This document shows, one piece after another, positions 1 to 15,000 of a stretch of DNA of 64,000 bases; the stretch's first letter is position 1; every line of letters starts with the position of its first letter. Under the pieces are notes generated by a model. The model ran no database searches, had not been told where the DNA came from, and saw only the letters and a list, made by a program, of their open reading frames with translations. Source of the stretch: Balanoglossus misakiensis (lineage: Eukaryota > Hemichordata). Made by a program: the position numbers and the translations under genes. The stretch spans positions 8,866,001 through 8,930,000 of the forward strand of contig CM082588.2 of the NCBI GenBank assembly GCA_040954595.2, written 5' to 3'.

Positions 1-1
1 C

Positions 2-137
2 GGGAGACGTCGCACACTAGCTGCCCTTCCTTCCCCTGTTCCAATGCGTTATATACCGCGCCTTCTTAAGGACACAGACTTTGCGCATTGTCTCTCTTAT
101 TCGGCGGGGACTTGAGCTTGGTCCCGCCGAGGTAACA
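2..137 (+). repeat. Representative type B monomer (136 bp)
   Basis: First complete monomer of the window. It shows the type B marks: CCAATGCG, CGCGCCTTCTTAAGGACACAG and TTTGCGCATTGTCTCTC. The inverted repeat has a left arm at 103-111 (GGCGGGGAC) and a right arm at 121-128 (GTCCCGCC), with one bulged G and a loop of about nine bases. The next monomer, 138-274, is type A and 137 bp long. Confidence 0.9.
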
Positions 138-1079
138 GGGAGACGTCGCACACTAGCTGCCCTTCCTTCTCTTGTTCCCATGCGTTATATACCACGCCTG
201 CTTAAAGGACACCGACTTGGCGCGTTGTCTTTCTAATTAGGCGGGGACTTGATCTTGGTCTCGCCGAGGTAACCGGGAGACGTCGCACACTAGCTGCCCT
301 TCCTTCCCCTATTCCCATGCGTTATATACCACGCCTGCTTAAAGGACACCGACTTAGCGCGTTGTCTTTCTAATTCGGCGGGGACTTGAGCTTGGTCCCG
401 CCGAGGTAACCGGGAGACGTCGCACACTAGCTGCCCTTCCTTCCCCTGTTCCCATGCGTTATATATCACGCCTGCTTAAAGGACACCGACTTAGCGCGTT
501 GTCTTTTTAATTCGGCGGAGAATTGAGCTTGGTCCCGCCGAGGTAGTGGGGAGACGTCGCACACTAGCTGCCCTTCCTTCCCCTGTTCCAATGCGTTATA
601 TACCCCGCCTTCTTAAGGACACAGACTTTGCGCATTGTCTCTCTTATTCGGCGGGGACTTGAGCTTGGTCCCGCCGAGGTAACAGGGAGACGTCGCACAC
701 TAGCTGCCCTTCCTTCTCTTGTTCCCATGCGTTATATACCACGCCTGCTTAAAGGACACCGACTTAGCGTGTTGTCTTTCTAATTCGGTGGGGACTTGAG
801 CTTGGTCCCGCCGAGGTAACCGGGAGATGTCGCACACTAGCTGCCCTTCCTTCCCCTGTTCCCATGCGTTATATACCACGCCTGCTTAAAGGACACCGAC
901 TTAGCGCGTTGTCTTTCTAATTCGGCGGGGACTTGAGCTTGGTCCCGCCGAGGTAACCGGGAGACGTCGCACACTAGCTGCCCTTCCTTCCCCTGTTCCC
1001 ATGCGTTATATATCACGCCTGCTTAAAGGACACCGACTTAGCGCGTTGTCTTTTTAATTCGGCGGAGAATTGAGCTTGG

Positions 1080-4000
1080 TCCCGCCGAGGTAGTGGGGAG
1101 ACGTCGCACACTAGCTGCCCTTCCTTCCCCTGTTCCAATGCGTTATATACCGCGCCTTCTTAAGGACACAGACTTTGCGCATTGTCTCTCTTATTCGGCG
1201 GGGACTTGAGCTTGGTCCCGCCGAGGTAACCGGGAGACGTCGCACACTAGCTGCCCTTCCTTCTCTTGTTCCCATGCGTTATATACCACGCCTGCTTAAA
1301 GGACACCGACTTAGCGTGTTGTCTTTCTAATTCTGCGGGGACTTGAGCTTGGTCCCGCCGCGGTAGCAGGGAGACGTCGCACACTAGCTGCACTTCCTTC
1401 CCCTGTTCCCATGCGTTATATACCACGCCTGCTTAAAGGACACCGACTTGGCGCGTTGTCTTTCTAATTCGGCGGGGACTTGAGCTTGGTCCCGCCGAGG
1501 TAGCCGGGAGACGTCGCACACTAGCTGCCCTTCCTTCTCTTGTTCCCATGCGTTATATACCACGCCTGCTTAAAGGACACCGACTTGGCGCGTTGTCTTT
1601 CTAATTCGGCGGGGACTTGATCTTGGTCTCGCCGAGGTAACCGGGAGACGTCGCACACTAGCTGCCCTTCCTTTTCCTGTTCCCATGCGTTATATACCAC
1701 ACCTGCTTAAAGGACACCGACTTAGCGCGTTGTCTTTCTAATTCGGCGGGGACTTGAGCTTGGTCCCGCAGAGGTAACAGGGGAGACGTCGCACACTAGC
1801 TGCACTTCCTTCCCCTGTTCCCATGCGTTATATACCACGCCTGCTTAAAGGACACCGACTTAGCACGTTGTCTTTTTTATTCGGCGGGGACTTGAGCTTG
1901 GTCCCGCCGAGGTAGCCGGGAGACGTCGCACACTAGCTGCCCTTCCTTCTCTTGTTCCCATGCGTTATATACCACGCCTGCTTAAAGGACACCGACTTAG
2001 CGTGTTGTCTTTCTAATTCGGTGGGGACTTGAGCTTGGTCCCGCCGAGGTAACCGGGAGATGTCGCACACTAGCTGCCCTTCCTTCCCCTGTTCCCATGC
2101 GTTATATACCACGCCTGCTTAAAGGACACCGACTTAGCGCATTGTCTTTCTAATTCGGCGGGGACTTGAGCTTGGTCCCGCCGAGGTAACAGGGAGACGT
2201 CGCACACTAGCTGCACTTCCTTTCCCTGTTCCCATGCGTTATATACCACGCCTGCTTAAAGGACACCGACTTAGCACGTTGTCTTTCTAATTCGGCGGGG
2301 ACTTGAGCTTGGTCCCGCCGAGGTAACCGGGACACGACGCACACTAGCTGCCCTTCCTTCCCCTATTCCCATGCGTTATATACCACGCCTGCTTAAAGGA
2401 CACCGACTTAGCACGTTGTCTTTCTAATTCGGCGGGGACTTGAGCTTGGTCCCGCCGAGGTAACCGGGAGACGTCGCACACTAGCTGCACTTCCTTCCCC
2501 TGTTCCCATGCGTTATATACCACGCCTGCTTAAAGGACACCGACTTGGCGCGATGTCTTTCTAATTCGGCGGGGACTTGAGCTTGGTCCCGCCGAGGTAA
2601 CAGGGGAGACGTCGCACACTAGCTGCCCTTCCTTCCCCTGTTCCAATGCGTTATATACCGCGCCTTCTTAAGGACACAGACTTTGCGCATTGTCTCTCTT
2701 ATTCGGCGGGGACTTGAGCTTGGTCCCGCCGAGGTAACCGGGAGACGTCGCACACTAGCTGCCCTTCCTTTTCCTGTTCCCATGCGTTATATACCACGCC
2801 TGCTTAAAGGACACCGACTTAGCGTGTTGTCTTTCTAATTCTGCGGGGACTTGAGCTTGGTCCCGCCGAGGTAGTGGGGAGACGTCGCACACTAGCTGCC
2901 CTTCCTTCCCCTGTTCCCATGCGTTATATACCACGCCTGCTTAAAGGACACCGACTTAGCGCGTTGTCTTTCTCATTCGGCGGGGACTTGAGCTTGGTCC
3001 CGCCGAGGTAACCGGGAGACGTCGCACACTAGCTGCACTTCCTTCCCCTGTTCCCATGCGTTATATACCACGCCTGCTTAAAGGACACCGACTTAGCGTG
3101 TTGTCTTTCTAATTCTGCGGGGCCTTGAGCTTGGTCCCGCCGCGGTAGCAGGGAGACGTCGCACACTAGCTGCACTTCCTTCCCCTGTTCCCATGCGTTA
3201 TATACCACGCCTGCTTAAAGGACACCGACTTGGCGCGTTGTCTTTCTAATTCGGCGGGGACTTGAGCTTGGTCTCGCCGAGGTAACCGGGAGACGTCGCA
3301 CACTAGCTGCCTTTCCTTCCCCTGTTCCCGTGCGTTATATAACACGCCTGCTTAAAGGACACCGACTTAGCGTGTTGTCTTTCTAATTCTGCGGGGACTT
3401 GAGCTTGGTCCCGTCGCGGTAGCAGGGAGACGTCGCACACTAGCTGCACTTCCTTCCCCTGTTCCCATGCGTTATATACCACGCCTGCTTAAAGGACACC
3501 GACTTGGCGCGTTGTCTTTCTAATTCGGCGGGGACTTGAGCTTGGTCTCGCCGAGGTAACCGGGAGACGTCGCACACTAGCTGCCCTTCCTTCTCTTGTT
3601 CCCATGCGTTATATACCACGCCTGCTTAAAGGACACCGACTTGGCGCGTTGTCTTTCGAATTAGGCGAGGACTTGATCTTGGTCTCGCCGAGGTAACCGG
3701 GAGACGTCGCACACTAGCTGCCCTTCCTTCCCCTGTTCCAATGCGTTATATACCGCGCCTTCTTAAGGACACAGACTTTGCGCATTGTCTCTCTTATTCG
3801 GCGGGGACTTGAGCTTGGTCCCGCCGAGGTAACAGGGAGACGTCGCACACTAGCTGCCCTTCCTTCTCTTGTTCCCATGCGTTATATACCACGCCTGCTT
3901 AAAGGACACCGACTTGGCGCGTTGTCTTTCTAATTAGGCGGGGACTTGATCTTGGTCTCGCCGAGGTAACCGGGAGACGTCGCACACTAGCTGCCCTTCC

Positions 4001-7000
4001 TTCCCCTATTCCCATGCGTTATATACCACGCCTGCTTAAAGGACACCGACTAAGCGCGTTGTCTTTCTCATTCGGCGGGGACTTGAGCTTGGTCCCGCCG
4101 AGGTAACAGGGAGACGTCGCACACTAGCTGCACTTCCTTCCCCTGTTCCCATGCGTTATATACCACGCCTGCTTAAAGGACACCGACTTAGCACGTTGTC
4201 TTTCTAATTCGGCGGGGACTTGAGCTTGGTCCCGCCGAGGTAACCGGGACACGACGCACACTAGCTGCCCTTCCTTCCCCTATTCCCATGCGTTATATAC
4301 CACGCCTGCTTAAAGGACACCGACTTAGCGCGTTGTCTTTCTAATTCGGCGGGGACTTGAGCTTGGTCCCGCCGAGGTAACCGGGAGACGTCGCACACTA
4401 GCTGCCCTTCCTTCCCCTGTTCCCATGCGTTATATATCACGCCTGCTTAAAGGACACCGACTTAGCGCGTTGTCTTTTTAATTCGGCGGAGAATTGAGCT
4501 TGGTCCCGCCGAGGTAGTGGGGAGACGTCGCACACTAGCTGCCCTTCCTTCCCCTGTTCCAATGCGTTATATACCGCGCCTTCTTAAGGACACAGACTTT
4601 GCGCATTGTCTCTCTTATTCGGCGGGGACTTGAGCTTGGTCCCGCCGAGGTAACCGGGAGACGTTGCACACTAGCTGCCCTTCCTTTTCCTGTTCCCATG
4701 CGTTATATACCACACCTGCTTAAAGGACACCGACTTAGCGCGATGTCTTTCTAATTCGGCGGGGACTTGAGCTTGGTCCCGCCGAGGTAACAGGGGAGAC
4801 GTCGCACACTAGCTGCACTTCCTTTCCCTGTTCCCAAGCGTTATATACAACGCCTGCTTAAAGGACACCGACTTAGCACGTTGTCATTTTAATTCGGCGG
4901 GGACTTGAGCTTGGTCCCGCCGAGGTAGCCGGGAGACGTCGCACACTAGCTGCACTTCCTTCCCCTGTTCCCATGCGTTATATACCACGCCTGCTTAAAG
5001 GACACCGACTTAGCGTGTTGTCTTTCTAATTCTGCGGGGCCTTGAGCTTGGTCCCGCCGCGGTAGCAGGGAGACGTCGCACACTAGCTGCACTTCCTTCC
5101 CCTGTTCCCATGCGTTATATACCACGCCTGCTTAAAGGACACCGACTTGGCGCGTTGTCTTTCTAATTCGGCGGGGACTTGAGCTTGGTCTCGCCGAGGT
5201 AACCGGGAGACGTCGCACACTAGCTGCCTTTCCTTCCCCTGTTCCCGTGCGTTATATAACACGCCTGCTTAAAGGACACCGACTTAGCGTGTTGTCTTTC
5301 TAATTCTGCGGGGACTTGAGCTTGGTCCCGTCGCGGTAGCAGGGAGACGTCGCACACTAGCTGCACTTCCTTCCCCTGTTCCCATGCGTTATATACCACG
5401 CCTGCTTAAAGGACACCGACTTGGCGCGTTGTTTTTCTAATTCGGCGGGGACTTGAGCTTGGTCTCGCCGAGGTAACCGGGAGACGTCGCACACTAGCTG
5501 CCCTTCCTTCTCTTGTTCCCATGCGTTATATACCACGCCTGCTTAAAGGACACCGACTTGGCGCGTTGTCTTTCTAATTAGGCGGGGACTTGATCTTGGT
5601 CTCGCCGAGGTAACCGGGAGACGTCGCACACTAGCTGCCCTTCCTTCCCCTGTTCCAATGCGTTATATACCGCGCCTTCTTAAGGACACAGACTTTGCGC
5701 ATTGTCTCTCTTATTCGGCGGGGACTTGAGCTTGGTCCCGCCGAGGTAACAGGGAGACGTCGCACACTAGCTGCCCTTCCTTCTCTTGTTCCCATGCGTT
5801 ATATACCACGCCTGCTTAAAGGACACCGACTTGGCGCGTTGTCTTTCTAATTAGGCGGGGACTTGATCTTGGTCTCGCCGAGGTAACCGGGAGACGTCGC
5901 ACACTAGCTGCCCTTCCTTCCCCTATTCCCATGCGTTATATACCACGCCTGCTTAAAGGACACCGACTTAGCGCGTTGTCTTTCTAATTCGGCGGGGACT
6001 TGAGCTTGGTCCCGCCGAGGTAACCGGGAGACGTCGCACACTAGCTGCCCTTCCTTCCCATGTTCCCATGCGTTATATGTCACGCCTGCTTAAAGGACAC
6101 CGACTTAGCGCGTTGTCTTTTTAATTCGGCGGAGAATTGAGCTTGGTCCCGCCGAGGTAGTGGGGAGACGTCGCACACTAGCTGCCCTTCCTTCCCCTGT
6201 TCCAATGCGTTATATACCCCGCCTTCTTAAGGACACAGACTTTGCGCATTGTCTCTCTTATTCGGCGGGGACTTGAGCTTGGTCCCGCCGAGGTAACAGG
6301 GAGACGTCGCACACTAGCTGCCCTTCCTTCTCTTGTTCCCATGCGTTATATACCACGCCTGCTTAAAGGACACCGACTTAGCGTGTTGTCTTTCTAATTC
6401 GGTGGGGACTTGAGCTTGGTCCCGCCGAGGTAACCGGGAGATGTCGCACACTAGCTGCCCTTCCTTCCCCTGTTCCCATGCGTTATATACCACGCCTGCT
6501 TAAAGGACACCGACTTAGCGTGTTGTCTTTCTAATTCTGCGGGGACTTGAGCTTGGTCCCGTCGCGGTAGCAGGGAGACGTCGCACACTAGCTGCACTTC
6601 CTTCCCCTGTTCCCATGCGTTATATACCACGCCTGCTTAAAGGACACCGACTTGGCGCGTTGTCTTTCTAATTCGGCGGGGACTTGAGCTTGGTCTCGCC
6701 GAGGTAACCGGGAGACGTCGCACACTAGCTGCCCTTCCTTCTCTTGTTCCCATGCGTTATATACCACGCCTGCTTAAAGGACACCGACTTGGCGCGTTGT
6801 CTTTCTAATTAGGCGGGGACTTGATCTTGGTCTCGCCGAGGTAACCGGGAGACGTCGCACACTAGCTGCCCTTCCTTCCCCTGTTCCAATGCGTTATATA
6901 CCGCGCCTTCTTAAGGACACAGACTTTGCGCATTGTCTCTCTTATTCGGCGGGGACTTGAGCTTGGTCCCGCCGAGGTAACAGGGAGACGTCGCACACTA

Positions 7001-10000
7001 GCTGCCCTTCCTTCTCTTGTTCCCATGCGTTATATACCACGCCTGCTTAAAGGACACCGACTTGGCGCGTTGTCTTTCTAATTAGGCGGGGACTTGATCT
7101 TGGTCTCGCCGAGGTAACCGGGAGACGTCGCACACTAGCTGCCCTTCCTTCCCCTATTCCCATGCGTTATATACCACGCCTGCTTAAAGGACACCGACTT
7201 AGCGCGTTGTCTTTCTAATTCGGCGGGGACTTGAGCTTGGTCCCGCCGAGGTAACCGGGAGACGTCGCACACTAGCTGCCCTTCCTTCCCCTGTTCCCAT
7301 GCGTTATATATCACGCCTGCTTAAAGGACACCGACTTAGCGCGTTGTCTTTTTAATTCGGCGGAGAATTGAGCTTGGTCCCGCCGAGGTAGTGGGGAGAC
7401 GTCGCACACTAGCTGCCCTTCCTTCCCCTGTTCCAATGCGTTATATACCCCGCCTTCTTAAGGACACAGACTTTGCGCATTGTCTCTCTTATTCGGCGGG
7501 GACTTGAGCTTGGTCCCGCCGAGGTAACAGGGAGACGTCGCACACTAGCTGCCCTTCCTTCTCTTGTTCCCATGCGTTATATACCACGCCTGCTTAAAGG
7601 ACACCGACTTAGCGTGTTGTCTTTCTAATTCGGTGGGGACTTGAGCTTGGTCCCGCCGAGGTAACCGGGAGATGTCGCACACTAGCTGCCCTTCCTTCCC
7701 CTGTTCCCATGCGTTATATACCACGCCTGCTTAAAGGACACCGACTTAGCGCGTTGTCTTTCTAATTCGGCGGGGACTTGAGCTTGGTCCCGCCGAGGTA
7801 ACCGGGAGACGTCGCACACTAGCTGCCCTTCCTTCCCCTGTTCCCATGCGTTATATATCACGCCTGCTTAAAGGACACCGACTTAGCGCGTTGTCTTTTT
7901 AATTCGGCGGAGAATTGAGCTTGGTCCCGCCGAGGTAGTGGGGAGACGTCGCACACTAGCTGCCCTTCCTTCCCCTGTTCCAATGCGTTATATACCGCGC
8001 CTTCTTAAGGACACAGACTTTGCGCATTGTCTCTCTTATTCGGCGGGGACTTGAGCTTGGTCCCGCCGAGGTAACCGGGAGACGTCGCACACTAGCTGCC
8101 CTTCCTTCTCTTGTTCCCATGCGTTATATACCACGCCTGCTTAAAGGACACCGACTTAGCGTGTTGTCTTTCTAATTCTGCGGGGACTTGAGCTTGGTCC
8201 CGCCGCGGTAGCAGGGAGACGTCGCACACTAGCTGCACTTCCTTCCCCTGTTCCCATGCGTTATATACCACGCCTGCTTAAAGGACACCGACTTGGCGCG
8301 TTGTCTTTCTAATTCGGCGGGGACTTGAGCTTGGTCCCGCCGAGGTAGCCGGGAGACGTCGCACACTAGCTGCCCTTCCTTCTCTTGTTCCCATGCGTTA
8401 TATACCACGCCTGCTTAAAGGACACCGACTTGGCGCGTTGTCTTTCTAATTCGGCGGGGACTTGATCTTGGTCTCGCCGAGGTAACCGGGAGACGTCGCA
8501 CACTAGCTGCCCTTCCTTTTCCTGTTCCCATGCGTTATATACCACACCTGCTTAAAGGACACCGACTTAGCGCGTTGTCTTTCTAATTCGGCGGGGACTT
8601 GAGCTTGGTCCCGCAGAGGTAACAGGGGAGACGTCGCACACTAGCTGCACTTCCTTCCCCTGTTCCCATGCGTTATATACCACGCCTGCTTAAAGGACAC
8701 CGACTTAGCACGTTGTCTTTTTTATTCGGCGGGGACTTGAGCTTGGTCCCGCCGAGGTAGCCGGGAGACGTCGCACACTAGCTGCCCTTCCTTCTCTTGT
8801 TCCCATGCGTTATATACCACGCCTGCTTAAAGGACACCGACTTAGCGTGTTGTCTTTCTAATTCGGTGGGGACTTGAGCTTGGTCCCGCCGAGGTAACCG
8901 GGAGATGTCGCACACTAGCTGCCCTTCCTTCCCCTGTTCCCATGCGTTATATACCACGCCTGCTTAAAGGACACCGACTTAGCGCATTGTCTTTCTAATT
9001 CGGCGGGGACTTGAGCTTGGTCCCGCCGAGGTAACAGGGAGACGTCGCACACTAGCTGCACTTCCTTTCCCTGTTCCCATGCGTTATATACCACGCCTGC
9101 TTAAAGGACACCGACTTAGCACGTTGTCTTTCTAATTCGGCGGGGACTTGAGCTTGGTCCCGCCGAGGTAACCGGGAGACGTCGCACACTAGCTGCCCTT
9201 CCTTCTCTTGTTCCCATGCGTTATATACCACGCCTGCTTAAAGGACACCGACTTGGCGCGTTGTCTTTCTAATTAGGCGGGGACTTGATCTTGGTCTCGC
9301 CGAGGTAACCGGGAGACGTCGCACACTAGCTGCCCTTCCTTCCCCTGTTCCAATGCGTTATATACCGCGCCTTCTTAAGGACACAGACTTTGCGCATTGT
9401 CTCTCTTATTCGGCGGGGACTTGAGCTTGGTCCCGCCGAGGTAACAGGGAGACGTCGCACACTAGCTGCCCTTCCTTCTCTTGTTCCCATGCGTTATATA
9501 CCACGCCTGCTTAAAGGACACCGACTTGGCGCGTTGTCTTTCTAATTAGGCGGGGACTTGATCTTGGTCTCGCCGAGGTAACCGGGAGACGTCGCACACT
9601 AGCTGCCCTTCCTTCCCCTATTCCCATGCGTTATATACCACGCCTGCTTAAAGGACACCGACTTAGCGCGTTGTCTTTCTAATTCGGCGGGGACTTGAGC
9701 TTGGTCCCGCCGAGGTAGCCGGGAGACGTCGCACACTAGCTGCCCTTCCTTCTCTTGTTCCCATGCGTTATATACCACGCCTGCTTAAAGGACACCGACT
9801 TAGCGTGTTGTCTTTCTAATTCGGTGGGGACTTGAGCTTGGTCCCGCCGAGGTAACCGGGAGATGTCGCACACTAGCTGCCCTTCCTTCCCCTGTTCCCA
9901 TGCGTTATATACCACGCCTGCTTAAAGGACACCGACTTAGCGCGTTGTCTTTCTAATTCGGCGGGGACTTGAGCTTGGTCCCGCCGAGGTAACCGGGAGA

Positions 10001-12030
10001 CGTCGCACACTAGCTGCCCTTCCTTCCCCTGTTCCCATGCGTTATATATCACGCCTGCTTAAAGGACACCGACTTAGCGCGTTGTCTTTTTAATTCGGCG
10101 GAGAATTGAGCTTGGTCCCGCCGAGGTAGTGGGGAGACGTCGCACACTAGCTGCCCTTCCTTCCCCTGTTCCAATGCGTTATATACCGCGCCTTCTTAAG
10201 GACACAGACTTTGCGCATTGTCTCTCTTATTCGGCGGGGACTTGAGCTTGGTCCCGCCGAGGTAACCGGGAGACGTCGCACACTAGCTGCCCTTCCTTCT
10301 CTTGTTCCCATGCGTTATATACCACGCCTGCTTAAAGGACACCGACTTAGCGTGTTGTCTTTCTAATTCTGCGGGGACTTGAGCTTGGTCCCGCCGCGGT
10401 AGCAGGGAGACGTCGCACACTAGCTGCACTTCCTTCCCCTGTTCCCATGCGTTATATACCACGCCTGCTTAAAGGACACCGACTTGGCGCGTTGTCTTTC
10501 TAATTCGGCGGGGACTTGAGCTTGGTCCCGCCGAGGTAGCCGGGAGACGTCGCACACTAGCTGCCCTTCCTTCTCTTGTTCCCATGCGTTATATACCACG
10601 CCTGCTTAAAGGACACCGACTTGGCGCGTTGTCTTTCTAATTCGGCGGGGACTTGATCTTGGTCTCGCCGAGGTAACCGGGAGACGTCGCACACTAGCTG
10701 CCCTTCCTTTTCCTGTTCCCATGCGTTATATACCACACCTGCTTAAAGGACACCGACTTAGCGCGTTGTCTTTCTAATTCGGCGGGGACTTGAGCTTGGT
10801 CCCGCAGAGGTAACAGGGGAGACGTCGCACACTAGCTGCACTTCCTTCCCCTGTTCCCATGCGTTATATACCACGCCTGCTTAAAGGACACCGACTTAGC
10901 ACGTTGTCTTTTTTATTCGGCGGGGACTTGAGCTTGGTCCCGCCGAGGTAGCCGGGAGACGTCGCACACTAGCTGCCCTTCCTTCTCTTGTTCCCATGCG
11001 TTATATACCACGCCTGCTTAAAGGACACCGACTTAGCGTGTTGTCTTTCTAATTCGGTGGGGACTTGAGCTTGGTCCCGCCGAGGTAACCGGGAGATGTC
11101 GCACACTAGCTGCCCTTCCTTCCCCTGTTCCCATGCGTTATATACCACGCCTGCTTAAAGGACACCGACTTAGCGCATTGTCTTTCTAATTCGGCGGGGA
11201 CTTGAGCTTGGTCCCGCCGAGGTAACAGGGAGACGTCGCACACTAGCTGCACTTCCTTTCCCTGTTCCCATGCGTTATATACCACGCCTGCTTAAAGGAC
11301 ACCGACTTAGCACGTTGTCTTTCTAATTCGGCGGGGACTTGAGCTTGGTCCCGCCGAGGTAACCGGGACACGACGCACACTAGCTGCCCTTCCTTCCCCT
11401 ATTCCCATGCGTTATATACCACGCCTGCTTAAAGGACACCGACTTAGCACGTTGTCTTTCTAATTCGGCGGGGACTTGAGCTTGGTCCCGCCGAGGTAAC
11501 CGGGAGACGTCGCACACTAGCTGCACTTCCTTCCCCTGTTCCCATGCGTTATATACCACGCCTGCTTAAAGGACACCGACTTGGCGCGATGTCTTTCTAA
11601 TTCGGCGGGGACTTGAGCTTGGTCCCGCCGAGGTAACAGGGGAGACGTCGCACACTAGCTGCCCTTCCTTCCCCTGTTCCAATGCGTTATATACCGCGCC
11701 TTCTTAAGGACACAGACTTTGCGCATTGTCTCTCTTATTCGGCGGGGACTTGAGCTTGGTCCCGCCGAGGTAACCGGGAGACGTCGCACACTAGCTGCCC
11801 TTCCTTTTCCTGTTCCCATGCGTTATATACCACGCCTGCTTAAAGGACACCGACTTAGCGTGTTGTCTTTCTAATTCTGCGGGGACTTGAGCTTGGTCCC
11901 GCCGAGGTAGTGGGGAGACGTCGCACACTAGCTGCCCTTCCTTCCCCTGTTCCCATGCGTTATATACCACGCCTGCTTAAAGGACACCGACTTAGCGCGT
12001 TGTCTTTCTCATTCGGCGGGGACTTGAGCT
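1080..12030 (+). repeat. Dispersed higher-order blocks in the left array
   Basis: The monomer order starting near 1080 recurs near 7925 (offset 6845 bp, 50 monomers) and near 10116 (a further 2191 bp, 16 monomers; 9036 bp in total). Diagnostic variants match in step. A TTCTCTTG monomer falls at 1256, 8101 and 10292, and a CCCGCAGAGG variant near 1766, 8611 and 10801. A GACACGACGC variant at 2331 is matched at 11367, while the middle copy has diverged there. The 1080 and 10116 blocks stay in step to at least the GTAGTGGGGA junctions at 2871 and 11907. A separate 1917-bp offset links blocks near 3.0-4.0 kb and 4.9-5.9 kb, marked by TTCCCGTGCG at about 3325 and 5242. Confidence 0.8.
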
Positions 12031-15000
12031 TGGTCCCGCCGAGGTAACCGGGAGACGTCGCACACTAGCTGCACTTCCTTCCCCTGTTCCCATGCGTTAT
12101 ATACCACGCCTGCTTAAAGGACACCGACTTAGCACGTTGTCTTTCTAATTCGGCGGGGACTTGAGCTTGGTCCCGCCGAGGTAACCGGGACACGACGCAC
12201 ACTAGCTGCCCTTCCTTCCCCTATTCCCATGCGTTATATACCACGCCTGCTTAAAGGACACCGACTTAGCGCGTTGTCTTTCTAATTCGGCGGGGACTTG
12301 AGCTTGGTCCCGCCGAGGTAACCGGGAGACGTCGCACACTAGCTGCCCTTCCTTCCCCTGTTCCCATGCGTTATATATCACGCCTGCTTAAAGGACACCG
12401 ACTTAGCGCGTTGTCTTTTTAATTCGGCGGAGAATTAAGCTTGGTCCCGCCGAGGTAGTGGGGAGACGTCGCACACTAGCTGCCCTTCCTTCCCCTGTTC
12501 CAATGCGTTATATACCGCGCCTTCTTAAGGACACAGACTTTGCGCATTGTCTCTCTTATTCGGCGGGGACTTGAGCTTGGTCCCGCCGAGGTAACCGGGA
12601 GACGTCGCACACTAGCTGCCCTTCCTTTTCCTGTTCCCATGCGTTATATACCACACCTGCTTAAAGGACACCGACTTAGCGCGATGTCTTTCTAATTCGG
12701 CGGGGACTTGAGCTTGGTCCCGCCGAGGTAACAGGGGAGACGTCGCACACTAGCTGCAGTTCCTTTCCCTGTTCCCATGCGTTATATACCACGCCTGCTT
12801 AAAGGACACCGACTTAGCACGTTGTCTTTTTAATTCGGCGGGGACTTGAGCTTGGTCCCGCCGAGGTAGCCGGGAGACGTCGCACACTAGCTGCCCTTCC
12901 TTCTCTTGTTCCCATGCGTTATATACCACGCCTGCTTAAAGGACACCGACTTAGCGTGTTGTCTTTCTAATTCTGCGGGGACTTGAGCTTGGTCCCGCCG
13001 CGGTAGCAGGGAGACGTCGCACACTAGCTGCACTTCCTTCCCCTGTTCCCATGCGTTATATACCACGCCTGCTTAAAGGACACCGACTTGGCGCGTTGTC
13101 TTTCTAATTCGGCGGGGACTTGAGCTTGGTCTCGCCGAGGTAACCGGGAGACGTCGCACACTAGCTGCCTTTCCTTCCCCTGTTCCCGTGCGTTATATAC
13201 CACGCCTGCTTAAAGGACACCGACTTAGCGTGTTGTCTTTCTAATTCTGCGGGGACTTGAGCTTGGTCCCGTCGCGGTAGCAGGGAGACGTCGCACACTA
13301 GCTGCACTTCCTTCCCCTGTTCCCATGCGTTATATACCACGCCTGCTTAAAGGACACCGACTTGGCGCGTTGTCTTTCTAATTCGGCGGGGACTTGAGCT
13401 TGGTCTCGCCGAGGTAGCCGGGAGACGTCGCACACTAGCTGCCCTTCCTTCTCTTGTTCCCATGCGTTATATACCACGCCTGCTTAAAGGACACCGACTT
13501 GGCGCGTTGTCTTTCTAATTAGGCGGGGACTTGATCTTGGTCTCGCCGAGGTAACCGGGAGACGTCGCACACTAGCTGCCCTTCCTTCCCCTGTTCCAAT
13601 GCGTTATATACCGCGCCTTCTTAAGGACACAGACTTTGCGCATTGTCTCCCTTATTCGGCGGGGACTTGAGCTTGGTCCCGCCGAGGTAACAGGGAGACG
13701 TCGCACACTAGCTGCACTTCCTTCCCCTGTTCCCATGCGTTATATACCACGCCTGCTTAAAGGACACCGACATAGCACGTTGTCTTTCTAATTCGGCGGG
13801 GACTTGAGCTTGGTCCCGCCGAGGTAACCGGGACACGACGCACACTAGCTGCCCTTCCTTCCCCTATTCCCATGCGTTATATACCACGCCTGCTTAAAGG
13901 ACACCGACTTAGCGCGTTGTCTTTCTAATTCGGCGGGGACTTGAGCTTGGTCCCGCCGAGGTAACCGGGAGACGTCGCACACTAGCTGCCCTTCCTTCCC
14001 CTGTTCCCATGCGTTATATATCACGCCTGCTTAAAGGACACCGACTTAGCGCGTTGTCTTTTTAATTCGGCGGAGAATTGAGCTTGGTCCCGCCGAGGTA
14101 GTGGGGAGACGTCGCACACTAGCTGCCCTTCCTTCCCCTGTTCCAATGCGTTATATACCGCGCCTTCTTAAGGACACAGACTTTGCGCATTGTCTCTCTT
14201 ATTCGGCGGGGACTTGAGCTTGGTCCCGCCGAGGTAACCGGGAGACGTCGCACACTAGCTGCCCTTCCTTTTCCTGTTCCCATGCGTTATATACCACACC
14301 TGCTTAAAGGACACCGACTTAGCGCGATGTCTTTCTAATTCGGCGGGGACTTGAGCTTGGTCCCGCCGAGGTAACATGGGGAGAAGTCGCACACTAGCTG
14401 CACTTCCTTTCCCTGTTCCCATGCGTTATATACCACGCCTGCTTAAAGGACACCGACTTAGCACGTTGTCTTTTTAATTCGGCGGGGACTTGAGCTTGGT
14501 CCCGCCGAGGTAGCCGGGAGACGTCGCACACTAGCTGCCCTTCCTTCTCTTGTTCCCATGCGTTATATACCACGCCTGCTTAAAGGACACCGACTTGGCG
14601 CGTTGTCTTTCTAATTCGGCGGGGACTTGAGCTTGGTCTCGCCGAGGTAACCGGGAGACGTCGCACACTAGCTGCCTTTCCTTCCCCTGTTCCCGTGCGT
14701 TATATACCACGCCTGCTTAAAGGACACCGACTTAGCGTGTTGTCTTTCTAATTCTGCGGGGACTTGAGCTTGGTCCCGTCGCGGTAGCAGGGAGACGTCG
14801 CACACTAGCTGCATTTCCTTCCCCTGTTCCCATGCGTTATATACCACGCCTGCTTAAAGGACACCGACTTGGCGCGTTGTCTTTCTAATTCGGCGGGGAC
14901 TTGAGCTTGGTCTCGCCGAGGTAGCCGGGAGACGTCGCACACTAGTTGCCCTTCCTTCTCTTGTTCCCATGCGTTATATACCACGCCTGCTTAAAGGACA

